Shown here one piece after another: positions 1 to 12,815 of a stretch of 64,000 bases of DNA; within the stretch, counting starts at the first letter, position 1; every line of letters starts with the position of its first letter. The notes beneath the pieces are model-generated. The model searched no databases. It was not told the origin of the DNA and saw only the letters and a program-made list of their open reading frames with translations. Source of the DNA: Prosapia bicincta. Taxonomy: Eukaryota > Arthropoda > Insecta > Hemiptera > Cercopidae. Where the stretch lies: contig JBAIZL010000007.1 of NCBI GenBank assembly GCA_036971475.1, forward strand, positions 35,662,283 to 35,726,282, given 5' to 3'. Made by a program: the position numbers and the translations under genes.

Positions 1-1170
1 CTTTCCATATAGGCCCTACAGCTAGTTTCAGTATTCGCAGTATGTTCGGCGAACGTAACCCTTCTCTTTCCATATAGGCCCTACAGCTGGTTTCAGTATT
101 CGCAGTATGTTCGGGCGACGTAACCCTTCTCTTTCCATATAGGCCCTACAGCTGGTTTCAGTATTCGCGGTAAGTTCGGCGAACGTAACCCTTCTCTTTC
201 CATATAGGCCCTACAGCTGGTTTCAGTATTCGCAGTATGTTCGGCGAACGTAACCCTTCTCTTTCCATATAGGCCCTACAGCTGGTTTCAGTATTCGCAG
301 TATGTTCGGGCGACGTAACCCTTCTCTTTCCATATAGGCCCTACAGCTGGTTTCAGTATTCGCGGTAAGTTCGGCGAACGTAACTCTTCTCTTTCCATAT
401 AGGCCCTACAGCTGGTTTCAGTATTCCCAGTATGTTCGGGCAACGTAACCCTTCTCTTTCCATATAGGCCCTACAGCTGGTTTCAGTATTCCCAGTATGT
501 TCGGGCAACGTAACCCTTCTCTTTCCATATAGGCCCTACAGCTGGTTTCAGTATTCGCAGTATGTTCGGCGAACGTAACCCTTCTCTTTCCATATAGGCC
601 CTACAGCTGGTTTCAGTATTCGCAGTATGTTCGGCGAACGTAACCCTTCTCTTTCCATATAGGCCCTACAGCTGGTTTCAGTATTCCCAGTATGTTCGGG
701 CAACGTAACCCTTCTCTTTCCATATAGGCCCTACAGCTGGTTTCAGTATTCCCAGTATGTTCGGCGAACGTAACCCTTCTCTTTCCATATAGGCCCTACA
801 GCTGGTTTCAGTATTCGCAGTATGTTCGGCGAACGTAACCCTTCTCTTTCCATATAGGCCCTACAGCTGGTTTCAGTATTCCCAGTATGTTCGGGCAACG
901 TAACCCTTCTCTTTCCATATAGGCCCTACAGCTGGTTTCAGTATTCGCAGTAAGTTCGGCGAACGTAACCCTTCTCTATCCATATAGGCCCTACAGCTGG
1001 TTTCAGTATTCCCAGTATGTTCGGGCAACGTAACCCTTCTCTTTCCATATAGGCCCTACAGCTGGTTTCAGTATTCGCAGTATGTTCGGCGAACGTAACC
1101 CTTCCCTTTCCATATAGGCCCTACAGCTGGTTTCAGTATTCGCAGTATGTTCGGCAAACGTAACTCCCGT
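1..1170. repeat. 65-bp tandem array, 18 units, continues past left edge
   Basis: Units begin with ctttccatataggcccta at 1, 66, 131 and so on to 1106, an exact 65-bp step with almost no length change. Variation is concentrated in the last third of the unit. Type A has cgcagtatgttcggcgaac, type B has tcgggcgacg, type C has cgcggtaagttcgg, and type D has cccag with tcgggcaacg. The first six units run A-B-C-A-B-C, so a 195-bp trimer was forming; after that A and D mix irregularly. In types A and C the unit holds an 11-bp near-palindrome, gttcggcgaac, which types B and D have lost. The array stops at about 1165-1170 and no ORF of note is present. The left end is cut by the window, so true length is unknown. 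Confidence 0.98.
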
Positions 1171-1244
1171 AAATAACGAACGATCACTGTAATTGAAATT
1201 TCGAATGAAAATTTGATATTAATATGTAATTTGTACAAACCTGC
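1171..1244. other. Short single-copy spacer between two arrays
   Basis: About 75 bp of AT-rich DNA separates the 65-bp and 40-bp arrays. It resembles neither unit and contains no recognisable feature. Confidence 0.7.
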
Positions 1245-4200
1245 GTTTGTAGGACATCTTTATTTCAGATTATTCCTCTGTAACATCTGTAGGCCATCTT
1301 TAAATCAGATTATTCCTCTATAACATCTGTAGGAGATCTTTATTTAAGTTTATTCCTATGTAACATCTGTAGGACATCTGTAATTCAGATTATTCCTCTG
1401 TAACATCTGTAGGACATCTTTAATTCAGATTATTCCTCTGTAACATCTGTAGGACATCTTTATTTCAGATTATTCCTCTGTAACATCTGTAGGACATCTT
1501 TATTTCAGATTATTCCTCTATAACATCTGTAGGACATTTTTAATCCATATTATTTCTCTATAACATCTGTAGTACATGTTTAATTCAGATTATTCTTCTA
1601 TAACATCTGTAGGACATCTTTAATTTAGATGGTTCCTCTGTAACATCTGTAGGACATCTTTAATTCAGATTATTCCTCTATAACATCTGTAGGAGATCTT
1701 TATTTCAGATTATTCCTCTATAACATCTGTAGGACATCTTTATTTCAGTTTATTCCTATGTAACATCTGTAGGACATCTTTAATTCAGATTATTCCTCTG
1801 TAACATCTGTAGGACATCTTTATTCAGATTATTCCTCTGTAACATCTGTAGGACATCTTTATTTCAGATTATTCCTCTGTAACATCTGTAGGACATCTTT
1901 ATTTCAGATTATTCCTCTTTAACATCTGTAGGACATCTTTAATTCAGATTATTCCTCTGTAACATCTGTAGGACATCTTTATTTCAGATTATTCCTCTAT
2001 AACATCTGTAGGACATTTTTAATCCATATTATTTCTCTATAACTTCTGTAGGACACCTTTAATTCAGATTATTCCTCTATAACGTTTGTAGGACATCTTT
2101 AATTCAGATAATTCCTCTGTAACATCTGTAGGACACCTTTATTTCAGATAATTCCTCTATAACATCTGTAGGACATCTTCAATTCAGATTATTCCTCTGT
2201 AACATCTGTAGGACACCTTTATTTCAGATAATTCCTATATAACATCTGTAGGACATCTTTAATTCAGATAGTTCATCTGTAACATCTGTAGGACACCTTT
2301 AATTCAGATTATTCCTCTATAACGTTTGTAGGACATCTTTAATTCAGATTATTCCTCTGTAATATCTGTAAGACATCTTTATTTCAGATTATTCTTCTAT
2401 AACATCTGTAGGACATCTTTAATTCAGATTATTCCTCTATAACATCTGTAGGACATCTTTATTTCAGTTTATTCTTCTTTAACATCTATAGGACATCTTT
2501 ATTTCAGATTATTCCTCTGTAACATCTGTAGGACATCTTTAATTCATATTATTCCTCTGTAACATCTGTAGGACATCTTTATTTCAGTTTATTCTTCTTT
2601 AACATCTGTAGGACATCTTTATTTCAGTTTATTCTTCTTTAACATCTGTAGGACATCTTTATTTCAGATTATTCTTCTATAACATCTGTAGGACACCTTT
2701 AATTCAGATTATTCCCTGTAACATCTGTAGGACATCTTTAATTCAGATTATTCCTCTATAACATCTGTAGGATATAATTAATTCAAAATATTCCTCTGTA
2801 ACATCTGTAGGAGATCTTTATTTCAGATTACTCCTCTATAACATCTGTAGGACATTTTTAATCCATATTATTTCTCTATAACATCTGTAGGACACCTTTA
2901 TTTCAGATAATTCCTATATAACATCTGCAGGACATCTTTAATTCAGATAGTTCTGTAACATTTGTAGGACATCTTTCATTCTGATTATTTCACTATAACA
3001 TCTGTAGGACACCTTTAATTCAGATTATTCCTCTATAACGTTTGTAGGACATCTTTAATTCAGATTTTTCCTCTGTAATATCTGTAGGACATCTTTAATA
3101 CAGATTATTCCTCTATAACATCTGTATGACAACTTTATTTCAGATTATTCCTCTATAACATCTGTAGGACATCTTCAATTCAGATTATTCCTCTGTAACA
3201 TCTGTAGGACATCTTTATTTCAGATTATTCCTCTATAACATCTGTAGGACATCTTTAATTCAGATTATTCCTCTGTAACATCTGTAGGACACCTTTATTT
3301 CAGATAATTGCTATATAACATCTGTAGGACATCTTTAATTCAGATTATTCCTCTGTAACATCTGTAGGACACCTTTATTTCAGATAATTGCTATATAACA
3401 TCTGTAGGACATCTTTAATTCAGATAGTTCCTGTGTAACATCTGTAGGACACTTTTAATTTAGATTATTCCTCTATAACGTTTGTAGGACATCTTTAATT
3501 CAGATTATTCTTCTGTAACATCTGTAGGACATCTTTATTTCAGATAATTGCTATATGACATTTGTAGGACATCTTTAATTCAGATAGTTCCTCTGTAACA
3601 TCTGTAGGACACCTTTAATTCAGAATATTCCTCCATAACGTTTGTAGGACATCTGTAATTCAGATAATTCCTCTGTAACATCTGTAGGACATCTTTAATT
3701 CAGATTATTCCTCTATAACATCTGTAGGACATGTTTAATTCAGATTATTCTTCTATAACATCTGTAGGACATCTTTAATTTAGATGGTTCCTCTGTAACA
3801 CCTGTAGGACACTTTTAATTTAGATTATTCCTCTGTAACATCTGTAGGACATCTTTATTTCAGATTATTCCTCTGTAACATCTGTAGGAGATCTTTAATT
3901 CAGATTATTCCTCTATAACGTCTGTAGGACATCTTTAATTCAGATTATTCCTCTGTAACATCTGTAGGACATCTTTATTTCAGATTATTCCTCTGTAACA
4001 TCTGTAGGACGTCTTTAATTAAGATTATTCCTCTATAACATCGTTAGGACGTCTTTATTTCAGATTATTCCTCTATAACGTCTGTAGGAGATCTTTATTT
4101 CAGATTATTCCTCTATAACATCTGTAGGACATGTTTAATTCAGATTATTCTTCTATAACATCTGTAGGACATCTTTAATTCAGATTATTCCTCTATAACA

Positions 4201-7200
4201 TCTGTAGGACATCTTTATTTCAGATTATTCCTCTGTAACATATGTAGGACGTCTTTAATTCAGATTATTCCTCTATAACGTCTGTAGGAGATCTTTATTT
4301 CAGATTATTCCTCTATAATATCTGTAGGAGATCTTTATTTCAGATTATTCCTCTATAACATCTGTAGGACATCTTTATTTCAGTTTATTCCTATGTAACA
4401 TCTGTAGGACATCTTTAATTCAGATTATTCCTCTGTAACATCTGTAGGACATCTTTAATTCAGATTATTCCTCTGTAACATCTGTAGGACATCTTTATTT
4501 CAGATTATTCCTCTGTAACATCTGTAGGACATCTTTATTTCAGATTATTCCTCTGTAACATCTGTAGGACATCTTTAATTCAGATTATTCCTCTGTAACA
4601 TCTGTAGGACATCTTTATTTCAGATTATTCCTCTATAACATCTGTAGGACATTTTTAATCCATATTATTTCTCTATAACTTCTGTAGGACACCTTTAATT
4701 CAGATTATTCCTCTATAACGTTTGTAGGACATCTTTAATTCAGATAATTCCTCTGTAACATCTGTAGGACACCTTTATTTCAGATAATTCCTCTATAACA
4801 TCTGTAGGACATCTTCAATTCAGATTATTCCTCTGTAACATCTGTAGGACACCTTTATTTCAGATAATTCCTATATAACATCTGTAGGACATCTTTAATT
4901 CAGATAGTTCTTCTGTAACATCTGTAGGACACCTTTAATTCAGATTATTCCTCTATAACGTTTGTAGGACATCTTTAATTCAGATTATTCCTCTGTAATA
5001 TCTGTAAGACATCTTTATTTCAGATTATTCTTCTATAACATCTGTAGGACATCTTTAATTCAGATTATTCCTCTATAACATCTGTAGGACATCTTTATTT
5101 CAGTTTATTCTTCTTTAACATCTATAGGACATCTTTATTTCAGATTATTCCTCTGTAACATCTGTAGGACATCTTTAATTCATATTATTCCTCTGTAACA
5201 TCTGTAGGACATCTTTATTTCAGTTTATTCTTCTTTAACATCTGTAGGACATCTTTATTTCAGATTATTCTTCTATAACATCTGTAGGACACCTTTAATT
5301 CAGATTATTCCCTGTAACATCTGTAGGACATCTTTAATTCAGATTATTCCTCTATAACATCTGTAGGATATAATTAATTCAAAATATTCCTCTGTAACAT
5401 CTGTAGGAGATCTTTATTTCAGATTACTCCTCTATAACATCTGTAGGACATTTTTAATCCATATTATTTCTCTATAACATCTGTAGGACACCTTTATTTC
5501 AGATAATTCCTATATAACATCTGCAGGACATCTTTAATTCAGATAGTTCTGTAACATTTGTAGGACATCTTTCATTCAGATTATTTCACTATAACATCTG
5601 TAGGACACCTTTAATTCAGATTATTCCTCTATAACGTTTGTAGGACATCTTTAATTCAGATTTTTCCTCTGTAATATCTGTAGGACATCTTTAATACAGA
5701 TTATTCCTCTATAACATCTGTAGGACAACTTTATTTCAGATTATTCCTCTATAACATCTGTAGGACATCTTCAATTCAGATTATTCCTCTGTAACATCTG
5801 TAGGACATCTTTATTTCAGATTATTCCTCTATAACATCTGTAGGACATCTTTAATTCAGATTATTCCTCTGTAACATCTGTAGGACACCTTTATTTCAGA
5901 TAATTGCTATATAACATCTGTAGGACATCTTTAATTCAGATTATTCCTCTGTAACATCTGTAGGACACCTTTATTTCAGATAATTGCTATATAACATCTG
6001 TAGGACATCTTTAATTCAGATAGTTCCTGTGTAACATCTGTAGGACACTTTTAATTTAGATTATTCCTCTATAACGTTTGTAGGACATCTTTAATTCAGA
6101 TTATTCTTCTGTAACATCTGTAGGACATCTTTATTTCAGATAATTGCTATATGACATTTGTAGGACATCTTTAATTCAGATAGTTCCTCTGTAACATCTG
6201 TAGGACACCTTTAATTCAGAATATTCCTCCATAACGTTTGTAGGACATCTGTAATTCAGATAATTCCTCTGTAACATCTGTAGGACATCTTTAATTCAGA
6301 TTATTCCTCTATAACATCTGTAGGACATCTTTAATTCATATTATTCCTCTGTAACATCTGTAGGACATCTTTATTTCAGTTTATTCTTCTTTAACATCTG
6401 TAGGACATCTTTATTTCAGATTATTCTTCTATAACATCTGTAGGACACCTTTAATTCAGATTATTCCCTGTAACATCTGTAGGACATCTTTAATTCAGAT
6501 TATTCCTCTATAACATCTGTAGGATATAATTAATTCAAAATATTCCTCTGTAACATCTGTAGGAGATCTTTATTTCAGATTACTCCTCTATAACATCTGT
6601 AGGACATTTTTAATCCATATTATTTCTCTATAACATCTGTAGGACACCTTTATTTCAGATAATTCCTATATAACATCTGCAGGACATCTTTAATTCAGAT
6701 AGTTCTGTAACATTTGTAGGACATCTTTCATTCAGATTATTTCACTATAACATCTGTAGGACACCTTTAATTCAGATTATTCCTCTATAACGTTTGTAGG
6801 ACATCTTTAATTCAGATTTTTCCTCTGTAATATCTGTAGGACATCTTTAATACAGATTATTCCTCTATAACATCTGTAGGACAACTTTATTTCAGATTAT
6901 TCCTCTATAACATCTGTAGGACATCTTCAATTCAGATTATTCCTCTGTAACATCTGTAGGACATCTTTATTTCAGATTATTCCTCTATAACATCTGTAGG
7001 ACATCTTTAATTCAGATTATTCCTCTGTAACATCTGTAGGACACCTTTATTTCAGATAATTGCTATATAACATCTGTAGGACATCTTTAATTCAGATTAT
7101 TCCTCTGTAACATCTGTAGGACACCTTTATTTCAGATAATTGCTATATAACATCTGTAGGACATCTTTAATTCAGATAGTTCCTGTGTAACATCTGTAGG

Positions 7201-10163
7201 ACACTTTTAATTTAGATTATTCCTCTATAACGTTTGTAGGACATCTTTAATTCAGATTATTCTTCTGTAACATCTGTAGGACATCTTTATTTCAGATAAT
7301 TGCTATATGACATTTGTAGGACATCTTTAATTCAGATAGTTCCTCTGTAACATCTGTAGGACACCTTTAATTCAGAATATTCCTCCATAACGTTTGTAGG
7401 ACATCTGTAATTCAGATAATTCCTCTGTAACATCTGTAGGACATCTTTAATTCAGATTATTCCTCTATAACATCTGTAGGACATGTTTAATTCAGATTAT
7501 TCTTCTATAACATCTGTAGGACATCTTTAATTTAGATGGTTCCTCTGTAACACCTGTAGGACACTTTTAATTTAGATTATTCCTCTGTATCATCTGTAGG
7601 ACATCTTTATTTCAGATTATTCCTCTGTAACATCTGTAGGAGATCTTTAATTCAGATTATTCCTCTATAACGTCTGTAGGACATCTTTAATTCAGATTAT
7701 TCCTCTGTAACATCTGTAGGACATCTTTATTTCAGATTATTCCTCTGTAACATCTGTAGGACGTCTTTAATTAAGATTATTCCTCTATAACATCGTTAGG
7801 ACGTCTTTATTTCAGATTATTCCTCTATAACGTCTGTAGGAGATCTTTATTTCAGATTATTCCTCTATAACATCTGTAGGACATCTTTATTTCAGATTAT
7901 TCCTCTGTAACATATGTAGGACGTCTTTAATTCAGATTATTCCTCTATAACGTCTGTAGGAGATCTTTATTTCAGATTATTCCTCTATAATATCTGTAGG
8001 AGATCTTTATTTCATATTATTCCTCTATAACATCAGTAGGACATCTTTAATTCACATTATTCCTCTGTAACATCTGTAGGACATCTTTAATTCACATTAT
8101 TCCTCTGTAACATCTGTAGGGCATCTTTATTTCAGATTATTCCTCTATAACATCTGTAGGACATGTTTAATTCAGATTATTCCTCTGTAACATCTGTAGG
8201 ACATCTTTATTTCAGATTATTCTTCTATAACATCTGTAGGACACCTTTAATTCAGATTATTCCCTGTAACATCTGTAGGACATCTTTAATTCAGATTATT
8301 CCTCTATAACATCTGTAGGATATAATTAATTCAAAATATTCCTCTGTAACATCTGTAGGAGATCTTTATTTCAGATTACTCCTCTATAACATCTGTAGGA
8401 CATTTTTAATCCATATTATTTCTCTATAACATCTGTAGGACACCTTTATTTCAGATAATTCCTATATAACATCTGCAGGACATCTTTAATTCAGATAGTT
8501 CTGTAACATTTGTAGGACATCTTTCATTCAGATTATTTCACTATAACATCTGTAGGACACCTTTAATTCAGATTATTCCTCTATAACGTTTGTAGGACAT
8601 CTTTAATTCAGATTTTTCCTCTGTAATATCTGTAGGACATCTTTAATACAGATTATTCCTCTATAACATCTGTAGGACAACTTTATTTCAGATTATTCCT
8701 CTATAACATCTGTAGGACATCTTCAATTCAGATTATTCCTCTGTAACATCTGTAGGACATCTTTATTTCAGATTATTCCTCTATAACATCTGTAGGACAT
8801 CTTTAATTCAGATTATTCCTCTGTAACATCTGTAGGACACCTTTATTTCAGATAATTGCTATATAACATCTGTAGGACATCTTTAATTCAGATTATTCCT
8901 CTGTAACATCTGTAGGACACCTTTATTTCAGATAATTGCTATATAACATCTGTAGGACATCTTTAATTCAGATAGTTCCTGTGTAACATCTGTAGGACAC
9001 TTTTAATTTAGATTATTCCTCTATAACGTTTGTAGGACATCTTTAATTCAGATTATTCTTCTGTAACATCTGTAGGACATCTTTATTTCAGATAATTGCT
9101 ATATGACATTTGTAGGACATCTTTAATTCAGATAGTTCCTCTGTAACATCTGTAGGACACCTTTAATTCAGAATATTCCTCCATAACGTTTGTAGGACAT
9201 CTGTAATTCAGATAATTCCTCTGTAACATCTGTAGGACATCTTTAATTCAGATTATTCCTCTATAACATCTGTAGGACATGTTTAATTCAGATTATTCTT
9301 CTATAACATCTGTAGGACATCTTTAATTTAGATGGTTCCTCTGTAACACCTGTAGGACACTTTTAATTTAGATTATTCCTCTGTATCATCTGTAGGACAT
9401 CTTTATTTCAGATTATTCCTCTGTAACATCTGTATGAGATCTTTAATTCAGATTATTCCTCTATAACGTCTGTAGGACATCTTTAATTCAGATTATTCCT
9501 CTGTAACATCTGTAGGACATCTTTATTTCAGATTATTCCTCTGTAACATCTGTAGGACGTCTTTAATTAAGATTATTCCTCTATAACATCGTTAGGACGT
9601 CTTTATTTCAGATTATTCCTCTATAACGTCTGTAGGAGATCTTTATTTCAGATTATTCCTCTATAACATCTGTAGGACATCTTTATTTCAGATTATTCCT
9701 CTGTAACATATGTAGGACGTCTTTAATTCAGATTATTCCTCTATAACGTCTGTAGGAGATCTTTATTTCAGATTATTCCTCTATAATATCTGTAGGAGAT
9801 CTTTATTTCATATTATTCCTCTATAACATCAGTAGGACATCTTTAATTCACATTATTCCTCTGTAACATCTGTAGGACATCTTTAATTCACATTATTCCT
9901 CTGTAACATCTGTAGGGCATCTTTATTTCAGATTATTCCTCTATAACATCTGTAGGACATGTTTAATTCAGATTATTCCTCTGTAACATCTGTAGGACAC
10001 TTTTAATATAGATTATTCCTCTGTAACATCTGTAGGACTTCTTTATTTCAGATTATTCCTTCATAACATCTGTAGGACATGATTAATTCAGATTATTCCT
10101 TTATAACATCTGCCACTGGAAATTACTAATTAAGTTTATGGTTTTATAACATCAGTAGGGGAT
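1245..10163. repeat. 40-bp tandem array, about 220 units, with duplicated kilobase blocks
   Basis: The unit is tctgtaggacatctttattt followed by cagattattcctctgtaaca. Units vary at a few fixed positions (catc/cacc, ttaatt/ttattt, tctgta/tctata, cgtttg). Rare marker units show that large blocks were copied within the array. The sequence gatataattaattcaaaat occurs at 2771, 5367, 6523 and 8319, and the same order of variant units follows each time. The steps are 2596, 1156 and 1796 bp, each a multiple of 40 minus 4, because each block carries the same 1-bp and 3-bp deletions (ttccctgtaac, agttctgtaac). The last clear unit ends near 10112 and a decayed one reaches about 10163. No coding potential: every frame carries frequent stops. 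Confidence 0.98.
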
Positions 10164-10740
10164 GAACAATTTTACCTGTTTTTACTGACATCTAGATTTA
10201 ATGCAAAATGTTGGATTTAGTATTTAATTATCAAATTATTGAAATCGTAAACGCAGAAGCTGACGTAAAACGAAAAAAAATAATAGACTGGAACCGAACA
10301 TTTTTTACAAATATTTGTTTGAGACTTCACGAAATACTGAATAATACGTTTCGTGACAAAGCCTCTGAATTTTGGCGCCAGAGAAATAATAGCTACTAGG
10401 AAAGAATTGTTAGAAACAGTAACTGTAATTGGTAAAAAAATGTTTTATACAAAGTATTAAAGAAGACATTGACCTAAAGAAATAAAAAGTAAACATTTAA
10501 ATCTATGCTGTCGAAAGTTTCCGAATGTGGCCGTAAAAATACAATAAAAGAGTTGCTCAACTTTTTAAATAAAATTGTTCAATTAAAATAGTTTTTGATG
10601 CTTTAAAGTGTTGTAAACAAAAGTTTCGACAAGTTTATGCCGCTGTGGAACGTTTTGGAACCGAAATGGATATATTAATTTTTTTTAACTAGACTTTTTC
10701 GAATGTCGAACAAACTTAATAAAAACTATAGGATCTTACT
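10164..10740. other. AT-rich intergenic DNA, no recognised feature
   Basis: AT-rich DNA right of the 40-bp array. A 63-codon frame at 10208-10399 shows no recognisable motif and opens with a TTG, so it is unlikely to be a gene. Confidence 0.6.
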
Positions 10741-11090
10741 ACACGGACAGAACTAATTAGAATGGGTATTGTAGCCGATCAAAGGTTTCCAAAAGGTACA
10801 GAGTAGTTCCGGAAAAGCGTTTGAACCGCTGTGTCTGGTTGGAGTTCGTCTCGTTCCAGGGACCGACTGATTAGCAGTAAGGTCGCAAGCCGTTCCACAG
10901 GTTGTGCACAAAGCTCCCCATCTCAGGAATGACGCTAGTTACCCGGGTGGGAGCTAGAACGGAGATTCTCCACATAAGGACCTATTTGTGGCGAATGGAT
11001 GATTTCCTTGTGACATCTAGAACCAGATACTCTTTGTCACCACTCTTATTTTTCACCATTTCTTTCTTCCTCTACTTTTTACATAACACC
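10741..11090. repeat. Diverged dispersed repeat, copy A
   Basis: This stretch aligns in the same orientation with 41517-41840. Shared blocks in the same order are ggac.gaactaat.aga, gagtagttc.gga, cgtctcgt.ccag, a gca.gg/caaggc stretch, and ccggg..ggga. Identity looks like roughly 60 percent by eye, with indels, so both are old copies of one element. It has higher GC than its surroundings. No open frame is shared well enough to name a protein, and no ends or flanking duplications were found. It could be part of an LTR or non-LTR retroelement. Confidence 0.45.
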
Positions 11091-11695
11091 ACGGCGAAGT
11101 GTAATAGGATTCATGAGAACACAAGGCAAGGCTGCTTCCTTTAAGTAGATCCATCCTGCTTTCGTTAGAGCATCCTGCATTTATTTAAAAAGTTTAAATT
11201 GTTATATGCTTAGATAACTAATAATTAATGGTCGCCATTACGAAAAACGTGTTAGGAGTGGTTTTAGAAAAGTAAAAATACACTAAATACCCGAACTGTG
11301 CAGCCTACAAATCGTATCGTATGGCAAAAATGTAAAGTAAAAGTATAAATGTGAAGTAAAAGTTAAAACTTACAACGAAAATTGCAACTGTACAATAAAC
11401 ATAAAATTCATGAAAAAAAGCGCTTGATAAAAATTTTAATACAATTATTAATGTGTGAAATAAAAATCCTTGTGGACCTTACCATGTACAATCTAATACT
11501 CTCTTCCTCAGAGTTGTCTAAAAGACGGCTAGTGTGGGAGAGATCACTAAGACAAATGCATTATTAGACCAGTACCCGTGCATAATTGTCCTGGGGTCTA
11601 CCTGCGCAACTCGAATATAGCAACGGGGCCCTTGAAATAATCCGTTTGATAATTTCTCGATCACCTGGGCACTTCTACCATATCCAAAGTACAAC
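11091..11695. other. AT-rich intergenic DNA, no recognised feature
   Basis: Mixed AT-rich sequence with a slightly GC-richer part at about 11560-11690. Short frames such as 11382-11567 lack recognisable motifs. Confidence 0.55.
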
Positions 11696-12180
11696 GAGCA
11701 TTCATTCGACCTAATGCAAGATCCGTACGTAAATAATCAATCTAGTTGTGCATTTTAGGAGTGTTTATTGGCAGCAGCCCCAGTAGGCTAAACGATTTGT
11801 ACTGGACCTCGTAAGAATTATTGTTACATGGAATTTTAGTTTTGTGAGTAAACTGTATCGTACAACCATTCGATCTACTCCAAGTGCGACCCGTACGTAA
11901 ATAATCAACCTAGTTGTGCATTTTAGGAGTGTTTATTGGCAGCAGCCTTAGTAGGCTAAACGTTTCGTACTGGACCTCCTAAGAATTATTGTTACATGGA
12001 ATTTTAGTTTTGTGAGTAAACTGTATCGTACAACCATTCGATCTACTCCAAGTGCGACCCGTACGTAAATAATCAACCTAGTTGTGCATTTTAGGAGTGT
12101 TTATTGGCAGCAGCCTTAGTAGGCTAAACGTTTCGTACTGCACCTCCTAAGAATTATTGTTACTTGGATTTTTAGTTTTG
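11696..12180. repeat. 168-bp direct repeat, about 2.9 copies
   Basis: The marker ccgtacgtaaataatcaa occurs at 11723, 11891 and 12059, exactly 168 bp apart. The three copies share tagttgtgcattttaggagt and ggcagcagcc. The first copy is the most diverged at its left edge, and copies two and three differ at only a few bases. The array is small and ends at about 12180 within tttagttttgt. Confidence 0.93.
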
Positions 12181-12220
12181 TAATTCCGTGGTTTAATCGT
12201 TTAATTATTACAAATAAAAG

Positions 12221-12394
12221 ACATCAAGCGGTATCGTTGGAAAATGCCCTCGCTTAAGTAATAAATTTTAATTGTTTACCATTACTAAGTGTTTCAAATT
12301 GTACAAATGTAAAACATGGTGCATGTGAGTAGCATTGAGATTTATGGCACGTCAGGGCCTAGGAAGCACTGATCACTTAAGTACCGCTTGATGT
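12221..12394. repeat. Possible short inverted-repeat element (13-bp TIRs)
   Basis: acatcaagcggta at 12221-12233 is the exact reverse complement of taccgcttgatgt at 12382-12394, giving a 174-bp segment with 13-bp terminal inverted repeats. The interior has no coding potential and no clear target-site duplication flanks it. It may be a MITE-like remnant or a chance pair. Confidence 0.3.
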
Positions 12395-12815
12395 TTTTTC
12401 GTGATTTATGGTTTGTTTAATTTTTAGTCAACGTGCTTCATTGTCGAATAATAAAGATAAAAATTAGCAAGTGTTTCTAAATGAAAAAATGACAACTTTA
12501 CCCATAGTTAATACAGCTCCTGTAGTAAATTTAATTAAAAAATAATGTACCCTACAAACGTTGACACCATTAATAAATATATAAAAAGCCTTTGGCGTTT
12601 TTAGGCTCTACTGCAGTTCTTGCTCAATATTCTAAATATTCTAAAACTGTATATAGTGTACACGACGAGGTATATAGTACACACGACAAAATAAAAAGAA
12701 TAAAAGCAACACGTTTCATACAACCGAACAGTAAGATATATACAAACGTTTTAAATTACACCCCTTACAACACCTAATTAAACTTAATTGACATAAGCTT
12801 TACTTAATTACCATT
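12395..12815. other. AT-rich intergenic DNA, no recognised feature
   Basis: Nothing recognised before the start of the 153-bp array. A 61-codon frame at 12592-12777 has no recognisable family motif. Confidence 0.55.

Noticed and set aside
1..10163. Regularly spaced repeats resembling a CRISPR array
   Set aside because: Units are contiguous and the 'spacers' are repeats themselves; there are no unique spacers or cas genes, and the genome is eukaryotic.
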